64,000 nt of DNA from Triatoma infestans. Taxonomy: Eukaryota; Arthropoda; Insecta; Hemiptera; Reduviidae. The notes beneath the pieces are model-generated. The model made no database searches and was not told where the DNA came from. It saw only the letters and a program-made list of their open reading frames with translations. The position numbers and the translations under genes were made by a program. The stretch spans positions 50,894-114,893 of the forward strand of contig JAAEAF010014818.1 in NCBI GenBank assembly GCA_011037195.1. Reading direction: 5' to 3'. Shown here in pieces: positions 22,036 to 33,527 of this stretch (its first letter is position 1; the number at the start of each line of letters is the position of its first letter).

Positions 22036-22889
22036 TTTCTCAATTTTTCCTTTCTCTTACTCCTAGTAAGTGGAAGTATTGTAATTGCCAAATTTTCGAT
22101 GTCAACTTTCCTTTGGAAATATTTGTTTTGAGGTCCCTTGAATCCCTAAAGTAGCACTTTACTTAATAATTTTTTTTTACTTTCTTGCGATTTTCTCAAA
22201 AATGGCTTCGAAGATTTTCTTCAAACTTGGTATATCAACTACGCATACAAAGATCTACAACTTTTATTTAAAACATTTCTCTGGAAAAATTCATTTACGG
22301 GTTTTTTGGGGGGGGGAGAGTTAGTGTTAAGTTTTCCTGTAAAGTGCTATTTCAGTTTACTGTACAATTCTATCATCTAAATAATATTGATTAGAATTAA
22401 ATGTTTGAAATACTAAGTTTGAAAAAAAAATCAGATGACCGGAAGTGCGTTTAGTTTACTGAAATGTATTTTTCAGTTTTCTGGAATTTTCTCGAAAACG
22501 GCTCCAACGATTTGTTTAAAGTTGCAATGTGAACTACACATATAAAGAGCTACAACTTTTATTTGAAACATTTCTTCTGATAATGCCATTTAAGGGGGTT
22601 TTTGAGGGTGTGGTGGGGTTATGTTTTTCCCTAAAGTGCTATCATAGTTGATTATACAATTCTACCATCCAAACAAAATTAATTAGAAATAAATAGATTG
22701 CAAAAATTCGGAATTTTGAAGAAAATTAGTAAAACGGAAGTGTACTTTTACTGAACAATTTTTTTCAGTTCTCGACGAACTGCGACGAATTTTATTAAAT
22801 TTGGTATACTAACTATAAAATTTGTCAATTACAATTTTGAATACTGGAGTAAGAGAAAGTTGTGTGAGTTTGTTACACCAGATTTTTTC
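22036..22889 (+). repeat. repeat X, plus copy
   Basis: Begins CTCTTACTCCTAGTAAG and ends GGAGTAAGAGAAAGTTGTG plus a damaged GTGTGAG...CACACC hairpin. It has the three internal sub-repeats but lacks the microsatellite section. Confidence 0.85.
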
Positions 22890-23944
22890 GTATAGTTGCC
22901 AGCGAAAATTGAACTTTGTTCACAATACTTTCTTTATAAACAGTTAATACAGAGAAACAATAAAATAAAACCCAGAATTTAAAGATCCAACCATGGTAAT
23001 AAACCAAAACTAGTAGAAAGTATGCCAAAGTTGAAACAGCGGTCGTTATGATAGTTACAGCACCCATGGGACAATTCTTTTGGCCAGCTGGCCATATAGG
23101 ATGATATGAAGATCATGTTATATTCCCTCCACCTTGAATACACATGCCGCAATCAATTTACATAAAAATGTTATCAAATTTGTTATTTTATCTAGAGTAG
23201 TTCTAACTTAATTGGTAGGTAATGATGATTTTTAAAATATAATTTAATTACTACACTTAATAGTAGGTAAATGTCAAATTATCAGAAGTTACGGAAGTTT
23301 CATTAGATATCTGAATATACTTTTCCACGTGAAGAAGTCAAAACCTATAGAGTAATAGTTAAAAAAAATTTCCCTTAATTCTCAGCGTGATATAGTTTTA
23401 ATTAAATACAGTTGATACTAATTAACAAGATGTTCATATTCACATTTATGTAATAGAAAGTTCGCAAGTAAATAAATTATATTGCATGCGAAAGGAAATG
23501 TAACTAGAAGTGAATGAAGCCATTTATTCTTTCTTACAGTTGAAAACTTTAGTGATTAAAGAACTTAACAAGTTACCACTTCAATATAATGCATTCCTAG
23601 TTGTTGGTATTCAATTAAAGATGAAGAGCAATAAGTCAATTTACACTTGAAAGCCATATATTGTTCTATCCAGATTTATTGTTCTATAAAGCTAATAAAT
23701 GGTTTTACTTGCAAAAAAGAAAAAAATTACTGAAGTTTAGCAATTAATGTTTAATAACTACTATTGTTTATTGTGAAGATTGTTGCTTTGTTTATTAATA
23801 GTAGTAGCATCGAAAATAAGTAGAACAATATTAAAAATATTCATAATGGTAATCATTATGTAAAAATGGTCTATATGTGGTACGTGACAGAAACATAAAG
23901 TTGAAGATGACTTGAGCTTGCTAGGACAGATAAAATCCCCGATA
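22890..23944. other. AT-rich stretch, nothing recognised
   Basis: No domain or shared repeat seen. Confidence 0.4.
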
Positions 23945-24230
23945 TAGGATTCCTTTATTCTCACTAAAGGTGTTAGGCACGGCTGTTTACTAAATCCCCT
24001 ACTGTTATCTTTTTGTATCATTGGCACGACTTTCTTCTCTTATAGCAGTTTCCATAATTCTAATTGACAAATATTCTATGTAAATAGATGAATTACGTAG
24101 GATGGAGGAAAGGGATCATAGATGATAATTATAGATGATAGAAGATGATATTTTGTGCAAAATTTTTATTTTTACGGCCGATCTGGTTTTGCTCATGATT
24201 TGCAGATTAATGACATGAATCTATCTGAAC
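23945..24230 (+). pseudogene. decayed non-LTR reverse transcriptase
   Basis: A frame near 23955-24040 reads LTKGVRHGCLLNPLLLSF, close to RT motif B (KGVRQGCLLSPLLF). About 150 bp later, TTTACGGCCGATCTGGTTTTGCTCATGA-like sequence (24173-24205, split across frames) gives F-T-A-D-L-V-L-L then AHDLQ, resembling motif C (FADDLVLLA). Order and spacing fit a non-LTR RT after strong decay. Minus ORF 23761-24027 is a shadow. Confidence 0.45.
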
Positions 24231-24710
24231 CCAATTTTGCGCCAAGTCGAACACTATAGGGGATAAACGCTGGTACTATATGATAAAGCTGGTTAACACT
24301 TAAAAATATTTATTATTGTACACTAACATCTATCCATTCCTTTTTTGGCACGCAAAGGTTGGTGTATCAAATTTTTACTAATTCAATTTAAAAGAGCGAG
24401 TTGCTGAAACAATATTCTTAAACTTGATTGAGCATATTCAAGTTAAAAGCATGTAATGCTTTGTTCTGATGTTCTGTCGAAAGTATTTTTTGATAGATCA
24501 TTGAAACAGTTGCATCTAACCAAAGATTGTTTAGTTTACTAGAGTTGCTTGGACATATCAGTGGAAGTTGCTGGCCGAGTTCAACTTCTCATTACCCGGC
24601 TCTATCTTTTACTTCCAATAACTGTCACCATCAATATTATTGTTAGATTACTTTTTCTTATCATGGCGCATTAAGTCCTTTTATGTTACTTTCTTCATTG
24701 TAGTGCAACC

Positions 24711-25420
24711 CTTAATTTCTCTTACTACTGTAAGAGGAAGTATTATGATCGAGTCTAATTTTTGAAATTGATTTTTTATCGGAAATATATGTTTTGAAGT
24801 CTTCTAGTACAAAAAAAAAATAAAATTATTCTAGCGAAAGGACTCTAGGTGTGTGAAAGGGAGATAGTGAGAGAGAAAAAAATGAAGTTTGCAGGTTTTC
24901 GCGATTTTCTTGAAAACGGTTGCTACGATTTTTTTCGTTTACTATCTACATTACATAAATGCCTATTATTTATTTATATTTGAAACATGTTTTCGGGTTT
25001 TGTTTTTTTTTCAATTGGGTGAGCAGCAGTGTTCGTTAGGCTACCCACTAAAGTACAATCAGCACAAAATATATAATACCCACTAAAAAAAAAAAATACT
25101 TAATATAACAATAAAAATATTGTAATTTCAAAGTTGAAATAAAAGTCCGGTTATCCGAAATTGTGACTTTATAGAATTGGTTTTTGAACTTTTTGGAATT
25201 TTCTCGAGAGCGGCTATTACGATTTTTTTTAAACTTGAAATGCTAACTACACAAATATAAACGTTTAAATTTATTTGAAACATTTTTCCGGAAAAATTGA
25301 TTTTATGGCGTTTCCGGGGGGGACGTCTATAAGTTAGAGTTAAATTTAAACTGTGCTACCAGTTTGTTGGTTGAGATATGGGGCGCTAACACGTAGATAG
25401 ATACCTCTATCTCTGTTTTG
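24711..25420 (+). repeat. repeat X, plus copy, strongly diverged
   Basis: Starts CTCTTACTACTGTAAGAGG (a perfect palindromic hairpin) with the following GAAGTATTATGATCG. The recurring TTTGAAACAT and TTTTCTCGA blocks occur later. The end hairpin is not seen. Confidence 0.7.
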
Positions 25421-25499
25421 TTTTTTGTTTTTTTTGAATAGCCCAATTAAACATTTATAAAAAAATGTGTCAATTAAATTGTATTAATCGAACTAAGAG

Positions 25500-25690
25500 G
25501 AAGGAAGTCATTGAGTGGCCTTTTCAATTCACTGCCAACCTCTGGGCAGTAGTTACAAGCAACATTGCCCTCATCTTTGACCAGTGAACCGTAGAAGCTC
25601 CTAGGGCAAGAAAATCTAAAATCACCATTGCCTGGACACGAACCCGGAACCTCTATGTGAAAGTCTAGTTCGCTATTCTTATTATCTTAT
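25500..25690 (-). repeat. SINE S1, diverged copy
   Basis: The order of blocks on minus is as at 57060-57285: a degenerate tRNA-like head near 25690, GGTTCGTGTCC, then AGGAGCTTCTACGGTTCACTG and the body. No clear tail. Confidence 0.65.
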
Positions 25691-26267
25691 AATTTGTATT
25701 ATTTATTTGCCTAAATTACCTTACATTAACTTATAATGATTACTTTTCTTTTTATTTAACTTAATTTATTTCTACAATGTCTAAAAAAATAAAAAATATT
25801 TCTCACTGCCCAAATTAATGTTCCTCCGTATCAGATTAATCACATTCTGAGATATTCTGTTGTTCAATCATTGTTTTGCCCTGGGGGGATGTCGACTATT
25901 TGTTAGCCTGATAAAACGTTCTGGTTAGTACCTCTGATAAGTACGTTCTGGATCAAAAAAAAAAATTGCAGTCAAACACAATGTGTTAATTGCAGTCCAT
26001 TTTTGCGTTAATATCATTATGATGATATAGACATGTTTAAGTCATAATAAATTTATTTATTTACTAATATAATATGTTTCATCTGGTAGGATACTGCAGC
26101 TATGATCAAGTGAAGTTACGGGAAATCCGGGAAATCCTTAGTGCTTACTTCAAGCTAGCTAACACAATATTTTTTTTTTAATTTACAGCAGAATGTTATC
26201 ATAATAAGGACGAATAATCTTGTAGCGTTTAGACAGCCTTAATAATATCAGAAATCATATGCTACAA

Positions 26268-26330
26268 GGGCAAAGATTCCCAACCTATGGTAGCGTACCA
26301 TATGTAATACTCGATAGACATATGGTGCAC
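26268..26330. repeat. possible hAT-like terminus
   Basis: AAGATTCCCAACCTATGG resembles hAT-type ends (CAGGGGTTCCCAACC). A short inverted pair ACCATATG / CATATGGT follows. No partner end was found. Confidence 0.25.
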
Positions 26331-26416
26331 AGGTGAAAATAAAATAAAGTAATAATAGAGAATAAATATTGTGAATAAAAATGTCTTCTACAGAATATTA
26401 AGATTCCTTAGGGACC

Positions 26417-26775
26417 TTAAACTGGTGGTGATGCTGTAGGCGTGAGATTGTCCATGGCACGTGTAAGAGGAAGCTGTAGGCTTACCCACGGCATCCGACG
26501 CTCATAGCACAATAGACCGTGTAGGTCGCAGTGCAACAGACCCCTTTGATTGGATTGTAGTAGGGGATTATTGCAGTACGACCTAAAAGATCTATTGTGC
26601 TCCCCCGGAGCCTTCTCAATGCACTGACGACCTCTAACTACAGACAACATTACCCATCACTGTACAGTGAGCTGTAAAGGTAACTAGAAGAGAAAATCTG
26701 AGGGCAACCTGCTGGATTCGAACCCGGGACCTCCGCGTTACTAGTCCAATGCGCTATTACTGATCTAAATCCCTT
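26417..26775 (-). repeat. SINE S1 copy with hairpin tail module
   Basis: Read on minus: a tRNA-like head near 26775-26700 (CGCGGAGGTCCCGGGTTCGAA), the S1 body, then a hairpin module at 26507-26600 whose arms (GCACAATAGA... and mirror) run about 45 bp each. The first 110 bp of the window carry the single-arm version of this module. Confidence 0.7.
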
Positions 26776-27086
26776 CCTTCTCCCTTAGCTTACCCAATTA
26801 ACTAGGAACGAAGACCCTAGGTTGTGTTCACTGTGTTTGTCTTTGTCTGTAAAGGGTAGAGTGTATGTAGTATAAGTGTATTGTGTACTGTTCTAACGAA
26901 GTGCATGGAGTACTCAGCAGTGGTAACCCGTGGGGTCGCTATTTTCCAAATAACTGCATACAACAGACCCCTTGCGGGCAAACAGGCCCCTTCATTCCGA
27001 GAACAAACACCAACCTTCTATAAATATCTTATAACTGTGGAAAAATAAAAATACAATATAAAGAAACTTGGCCAATTTTGTATTGA

Positions 27087-27125
27087 GTAAGAGAAACCGT
27101 GTGAGTGCTTCACACCATTTTTTTT
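27087..27125 (+). repeat. repeat X, 3' end fragment
   Basis: GAGTAAGAGAAACCGTGTGAG followed by TGCTTCACACC is the terminal block of repeat X in plus orientation, standing alone. Confidence 0.65.
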
Positions 27126-27339
27126 GTTTTTTTTTGTGAAAACATTGAAACGGAAACTTAATTGGATCACAGTTTGATGCAATTATGAAACATTTCCGTT
27201 TGGGCTTTTTGAAAGAAGCAATTTCGATTTAGAAGACCATCATTAAGTGATATTGATTGTCTCTATTGTAATACTCATAAAAGATTCACCTAAAAAACAG
27301 AACATACTAATTGTGCAAAGTTTATTTAAAGATTTGGTT

Positions 27340-28297
27340 ACAAAAAAAAATCTGGTGTGAAACACTCACACAACTTTCTCTTACTCCAGTTCTCAAAATT
27401 ATTATTGACAAATTTTATAGTTTGTGTACCTGATTTAATGAAATTCGTCGAAAACTGAGAGAAACTGTTCAGCAAAAGCGCACTTCCGCTTTTACTAATT
27501 TTCATAGAAACTCAGAATTTTGGCCATCTATTTATTTCTAATTAATTTTGTTTTAATGATAGAATTGTATAATCAAGTATGATAGCACTTTAGAGAAAAA
27601 CATAATCCCACCCCTCCCCCAAAAGTGCCCTTAAATGAATTTTTCTAGACAAATGTTTCAAATAAAAGTTGTACATCTTTGTATGTGTAGTTTATATAGA
27701 AAGTTTTAAAAAAAAACATTTAGTAATGTGGTAAAGTAGACGCACTTTACCGGTTATGCGATTTTTTCAAATTCGGAATTTCAACAACATATTTAATTCT
27801 AATTAACATTATTTAGATGATAGAATTGTCTAATTAAACTGAAATAGCACATTAGATGAAAACCTAACCCCACTCCTCCACCCTTAAAGTGCCCTTAAAT
27901 GAATTTTCCGAGAGAAATGTTACAAATAAAAGTTGTAGCTTTTTGTATGTGTAGTTGATATGCCAAGTTTAAAGAAAATCGTCGGAGCTATTTTTGAGAA
28001 AATCGCAAAAAAGGAAAACAGCAAGTAAAGTGATACTTCTGGTTGAGGAATTTTGACAGATGACCCACTGTCAGATGCCATTGTAATACCTAAACGGAAT
28101 ATCAAGTTTCAACTTACTACGGTTTTTCGTTTTTGAGCTATACTGTTCACATATAAACACACACTCACAGAGCATTTGCTAAAAACCACTTTTTTGGACT
28201 CAGGGGACCTCATAACGGATATTTCCGGTGAAAACTCGATATCGAAAATTTGACACGATTACAATACTTCCTCTTAGTAGGAGTAAGAGAAAGTAAA
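27340..28297 (-). repeat. repeat X, minus, near full length
   Basis: From the hairpin end (GGTGTGAAACACTCACACAAC) through three sub-repeats, the AC-rich section at 28150-28172 and the terminal CTCTTAGTAGGAGTAAGAG. The minus ORF 27920-28105 crosses a sub-repeat and is not considered a gene. Confidence 0.88.
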
Positions 28298-28299
28298 AA

Positions 28300-29984
28300 A
28301 AAAAAATTGAGCAACTATTGAAAATAATTCCATTTACTACAAAGCATTTTTGCAAAAGGACTAAATTTTAAATTACCACTCGTAAATCAAACAACAGATT
28401 TTTCACAGATATTAATAAAGGCAAAACGTAAATGCTTTATTAGTAAGTTTTTCATTGTAAGCAATTTTTATATTTTAATTAATATTTTACTCTAAATAAT
28501 TGCCCCAAGTTGGAACAGTGTTTTCTAATTATTATTTTACAGGTTACTTTTACAGTCGTTAGCAATTAATTCAATCTGTGTTGATTTTAATTGTTTATTA
28601 TATCATATTCCTTGCACTCACTGTTTTCCGTGTTTATATTCAAGAGAACTTTTATAAAAAAAAAATTACACGAGTGTATAAATGGTCGGTAACAGAATGG
28701 TGGATGCAGTTAATTATTTCAATAATTGAAATTTAAGAAGTAGAAAAAGTGATATCTAGTGGCAAAATAATAAAGTTGTGAGAATTGTATCTTTACTTTT
28801 TGTTAAATTCAAAATAATATTTTTATAAATAATGAGAGGCACAAAAATTTAGAATCATATACGCCGGATTGAATTTAGTGTGAAATACTCGCATAATTTT
28901 CTCATACTCTAATAAATAAGATTTAATCAAAAATTGTTCATTAATATTGTAAGGTTGCAATGTTTAGTTCAATTGGCCATACAAAAGGTGGTGGGGATTT
29001 TATTTCTATACCTGAGCGGCTTTACATGGAACGCTCTATGTCAAAACCAAGAAAGCTGGGGCAAATTCAAGCTACAAATAGACTTCGTATACTCCTTCAC
29101 TAATATAACTTTTTTCTGAACAATGTTTCAAATAAATTCTTGCGAAAAAATTTATTTAAAAATTTTTTTTGGAGGGAGTTGATCAGTTAGATTCAATTTA
29201 TACTTCACAAGCTTTCTAGACGTGGCAATTTAGAAAAAAAAAAAATTCAAAATTTGTTAATTAAATTGTATTAATTGGCCAAAGAGAATTTATTTTTAAG
29301 GGGTATATATAATTGATAGGCCTACTCTAACGTAGAGATACTCTCCCATGTTTCAAAGGTATATTCACAAAAACTTAATATCTATAGGCTAGTTCATTTT
29401 GTGACCATTCGATCGGTATCTGGCAAACTGTGTGATGCCACATTGTGATTCATAGTGTGTGTGTAAACTGATGTTGTTTTATGCAAGTCACTGACATCAC
29501 ATTGTTTATTCTGGACTATAAGCGAATGCTCTACCACAACACATTAACAGTTAGTGATAAATTCTCCCAAGTTTTCAGCGAAATGGTTCCTGTTCAGCTT
29601 GAAAAATTAAATATTTGTTCGTTCAATGTAACCTTTTTTTTTAGCACTCTCCTTATAACTGGATAATAATTTTATGAAAACTTTGTTCCTTCGAGCTGTT
29701 TTGTTTTTATTTATTTATTTATTTATTTATTTTTTTTTTGCTCGTCGTCTCAAATCTTAACTAGGCAGTACCTCGTAAAGCTGATCGTTTTATTCCAAAA
29801 GTTATTTGAAGAAAATTATTAAAGACATCCAAGAGGATAGTCTAGATTAACAATTTATTATAAACATTTACATTCCTTTTGCTGCATTGAGTTTTGTGAC
29901 ATCTTCAGTTGTAGTAAGAGGTGCTAGTTATGTTTAATATTGATATAATATGGAAGATTCTTCTCGACCGTTACTTAAATAAAG
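28300..29984. other. AT-rich stretch, one repeat X fragment
   Basis: 28868-28920 resembles the hairpin end of repeat X (GTGTGAAATACTCGCATAATT). TTTA repeats occur at 29706-29732. The short ORFs have no recognisable motif. Confidence 0.4.
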
Positions 29985-30036
29985 GAAAAGGATTGTGATA
30001 TTAAGTCTTGTTAAAAAATAAGAAAACTTAAATTCT

Positions 30037-30077
30037 TGCCAATGTTTCGACAAAAATATATTGTCTTTTTCAAGGCA
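30037..30077 (-). ncRNA. hammerhead-like relic, family 4 (left)
   Basis: On minus: GCC, TTGAAAA, an extra A, stem II GACA/TGTC, GAAACATT, GGC. Stem I GCC/GGC can pair. The core is changed at several positions, so activity is not expected. Confidence 0.35.
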
Positions 30078-30455
30078 TAAAAAAAATAAAAAAAACATTA
30101 AATAATCTTCAAAACATATCAAACTTAAAAACTAAATAAAAAACTAATAAAAAAAAAATAAATAAATAAATTTAGCATTGTTTCCATCTTTGATTTTGAA
30201 AAATTACTGAAACTGTAATGACATTAAAGCGTGAAAAAAGATAAGAACAGTTTTTCAATTATATTAAAGTAATAAAGTAAAATCTGATGTTTATGATTTT
30301 ATGACCCAACTAATGGAAGCAGAACTGTCATTTTTGTTTTCTCTCTTCTCTGTGTTGTTGAGATGTTCTCAACTTTTTATTTTCCAAAATTATATATAAG
30401 TTTTTAAGTTTAATATGTCTTGAAGATTATTTAATAGTTTTTTTATTTTTTTTAT

Positions 30456-30493
30456 GCCTTGAAAAAGACAATATATTTGTCGAAACGTTGGCA
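30456..30493 (+). ncRNA. hammerhead-like relic, family 4 (right)
   Basis: GCC (30456-30458), TTGAAAA, A, GACA...TGTC, GAAACGTT, GGC (30490-30492). Same layout as family 1 with unrelated stems. Core substitutions at C3 and G8. Confidence 0.35.
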
Positions 30494-30885
30494 AGAATTT
30501 AAGTTTTCTTATTTTTTAAAAAGACAATCCTTTTCCTTCTTATTGATATAATGTGTTCATTGGTTCGGCCAACGTAGAAGTTCAAAATACAGTTCTTCTT
30601 CCATTAATTGGGTCATAAAATCATAAACATCAGATTTTATAAATAATTATTAATAATTATTACTTTAATATAATTGAAAACACTATTCTTTTTTCACGCT
30701 TTAATGTCATTACAGTTTCAGTAATTTTTCAAAATCAAAACAGTGCTAAATTTATAATATCTTTCTATCTATCAAGATATTTTTTTCTAATTGCGATTGG
30801 AAATACATGTATTGATATCTTACACACAAAAAGTCGCAGACAGCTCAAAGTTATTCAGTGTCTATCTTTGCATCTGACAATCAGC

Positions 30886-31315
30886 GCCCGCTCTAGGGGC
30901 GGGCAACCCGGACAAATATCCGGAGTGCTAAAATTTAGTGGCGCTATTTTGGCTGTAACTTTGAGACAAAAAAATTGATGTGTTAAATACTCGATTAATG
31001 GAAAATTTCAAATATCTATTTTTTCGTTTGCTAAAAATTTGCAGTGCATACCGTATTTATAATTAATGTCTAAAGGCTAAAAATATTTACACTATTATTG
31101 AAAAAAATAACGCAGAATTTGTAAAGGACAATGCTTGAACTGGTTTTGAACATGCATATACTTCTCTGAACAGAATAGCATTAGCACGCGAGCAGAGCGT
31201 TGCATCAATTTGTGTTTGAACATGCATAGACTTGCTTAAATATATATATTCTTGAGGGGCGGCAATTTTTTTTTTGTCCGTGGTGACGTAACCGCTAGGT
31301 GGACGCTGCTGACCT
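30886..31315. mobile_element. hAT-like MITE
   Basis: The left end CAGCGCCCGCTCTAGGGG and the right end (reverse complement CAGCAGCGTCCACCTAGCGG) are similar imperfect terminal repeats. The start is typical of hAT-type elements with a GGGCGGGCAACCCGG block. The inner 30960-31260 recurs inverted at 41570-41880. No transposase. The target duplication is unclear. Confidence 0.5.
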
Positions 31316-31319
31316 GAAG

Positions 31320-31520
31320 ATTTCTATGAAAATTCGTTAAACCGGACGTGTAATTTTAGTGAAAGCTTGTCGCGGGTTTCTCGGGAACGGCACCATGCGA
31401 TTTTCTTAAAACTTCGTATACTAATCTATACAAAAAAGCTCAACTTTTTTTTTTGCAAAATTTGTCCAAGAAATGTATTCTTTGAAGTTCTAAGGGACAA
31501 TTTTAAGCTTCCCTCTAAAT
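31320..31520 (+). repeat. repeat X internal fragment, diverged
   Basis: GCGATTTTCTTAAAACTTCGTATAC and following CAACTTTTTTTTTTGCAAAA match the sub-repeat pattern of X (GATTTTCTTCAAACTTGGTAT...). No ends present. Confidence 0.4.
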
Positions 31521-31715
31521 ACAGCTAAATACAGTTTCTAAATAAGCTTTCCTCAGTAAAATGTACGGTTCTTTTGGATATATGTAGTATTCAAATACAA
31601 TAGAAGCATAGCTAGAATAACAAAATTTGAAGAATAGTTACTCTGACTTTACAGAGTTGGCTTTTAGTTGTTTTTTTTATTTGAGAAAGTTCTTTTATAA
31701 TATTTACCATCAAAT

Positions 31716-32260
31716 ATGACAGAGGGTAGTGTCAATCTTAATTTAGTTCTTCCGGTTGATTCCCAAGCGGCTTTGTTCGCTATGAAAAATAAAAATAGAA
31801 AGCTGACAATGAAGAGACGAAAATTCACAATGACAGCTTTATCACTACACGAAAACGAATCATTCTATAATGAATGCCCGGATACTGCGGGCTCTGCAGT
31901 AATGAATATGCCGACAAACTGACTGAGAAAGGAGGCTATGGAACGCAGCCGGAGTGGAAATTGTTTCTCAGCTCTGCAAAACTGAAAGTTCATGAATCAC
32001 AAGTAGAGATAAAACAGAGTAAATCCTTTCTAGTTGATCCTATACCCCAGACATTAAAGCGAAATGAGGCAATTGCATGTTTCAGAATGGCATGTGAGCA
32101 ATATTACTTTTAAGAACATCTAAATAGGATAGATATATTAGGGAGCACAATTTGCCCACATTGTTCAATAGGAGGAAATGGATGGCACTCTTCTAAGTCG
32201 ATGACTCGCCTTGTCAAGTATAGCCAATGAAGATAAGCTAAGTAATTATTCAAGTATATT
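31716..32260 (+). pseudogene. LINE ORF2 C-terminus: RNase H relic and zinc motif
   Basis: Fragments in order: LPVDSQAALFAMKNKN (near 31750, the RNase H D-S-x-A strand with catalytic D), NEYADKLTEKGG (near 31900, the GNExAD motif with catalytic D, in another frame), then HLNRIDILGSTICPHC (32112-32160), the HLxRIG...CPxC start of the C-terminal zinc region of Jockey/I-type ORF2. The YTDGS and AE strands were not found. Frameshifts separate all parts. The zinc part is repeated at 32640-32790. Confidence 0.7.
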
Positions 32261-32639
32261 CTGAATATTCGTCAATTTTATATTCCTCGTATTATCTGCC
32301 ATGTGAGTGTTTCACACCAAATTTTTATAGTTGCTGTGGTAACAATCTAGCAACTTGGGATGGGTCCCAATCCCCAAACACTGTAGCCAACTAAAGGCTT
32401 ATTGTACCGTCCCCTGTGGGTCTAGTACCTTGAAAAAAAACCTTTATGAAGTTGAGGGCTTTCCCAACCAGCTCTTTTTGCGTAATTATCTCCTCTAGTC
32501 TTAATGAGACCAAAGTCACCTGCTTGATGTCTCTGTGCAGACAGGCGTTTCCTGCTTCTCCTAACATAGACTACTCAAAGGTTCTTAGCTAATGATCGCC
32601 ACTTTGTGTTGATGGTATTTTGAACCTACCATGCCTCAT

Positions 32640-32790
32640 GAAAGGCGTCAGAATGCCTGAATAGGATAGATATATTAGGGAGCACAATTTGTCCACATTG
32701 CCAACAGGAGGAAATGGATACCGTTCTTCTAAGTTAATGCCTCGCCTTGTCGAGTGTTGCCAATGAAGATAAGCTGAGTAATTAGGTTCA
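32640..32790 (+). pseudogene. second copy of the LINE zinc region
   Basis: About 130 bp closely match 32117-32247. This copy reads LNRIDILGSTICPHCQQEEM in one frame, giving a better preserved CPxC-QxEEMD block than the first. The 32337-32640 interval between them looks like LINE 3' untranslated sequence, so this may be a nested or tandem copy. Confidence 0.65.
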
Positions 32791-32794
32791 CTCC

Positions 32795-33065
32795 AATCAG
32801 GTGATCTTCCTAAGCAGAGGGTATCTTTAGATTCTTTGGCAACAATGCATCTTGCTATGTTTCGCTTCTTGCTATGTTCTTTCTAAGGCCAATGTTTAAA
32901 AGATGCACGTACTTGTCCCTTTGGCAACCCCTAGGACAGCTTCTGGATCACTGAATGTATAGTGTTTGCTCTCTATTCCTGGCCAGTTGGTAGATTGTTT
33001 CGTTACCTTAATCCTCACATGCCCCGGCACCCCATTCTAGCCGAACTTTGGTAACAACCTTAAAA
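32795..33065 (-). pseudogene. LINE RNase H fragment, opposite strand
   Basis: On minus near 33050-33000, TGGGGTGCCGGGGCATGTG matches the WVPGHVG motif with one extra base, followed by GNE-like KVTKQ, YQLARN and GVAKGT blocks, as in the segment after the RNase H domain of I/Jockey ORF2. Broken by shifts and stops. Confidence 0.5.
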
Positions 33066-33380
33066 GTATTTTTTTTAATTTTAAAATGAAAGTGAAACAA
33101 TTCATTTCATAAAAATTTGTTATGGAATAACGATTGCTGCAAATTACGTTTTTATTATATAAATTATCTTTGTAAAACCCATACCTCGAAGTTATTTAGA
33201 GATTTTGATTTCAATTATTTTTCTAATTTGATAAGGAAATTTGGATAGTCTAATAAAAATCATCCATCAATTTCCGTTAGGAAATGAAGAGGAATTATAC
33301 AAAATTTTATCTGAATTGAACATATACAGTCGGAGTTATAAACAATTCACAAACAAACAAACAGACTAGACATTGCTATT

Positions 33381-33488
33381 ACTTTCTCTTATCCCTAGTA
33401 TGAGGAAGTAGAGTAATCGTGTCAAATTTTTGATATCGAGCTTTCACCGGAAATATCCGTTTTGAGGTCCCCTGAGTCCAAAAATGTG

Positions 33489-33527
<39 letters not shown>

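Larger units (their letters stand above)
29985..30770. repeat. interleaved inverted repeats with hammerhead-like family 4
   Basis: Block A (29985-30130, minus) recurs at 30400-30545 (plus), and block B (30170-30320) recurs inverted at 30595-30755. The order A- B+ A+ B- is not a simple palindrome, because the two inverted pairs overlap. Each A block carries a hammerhead-like core. Confidence 0.75.
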
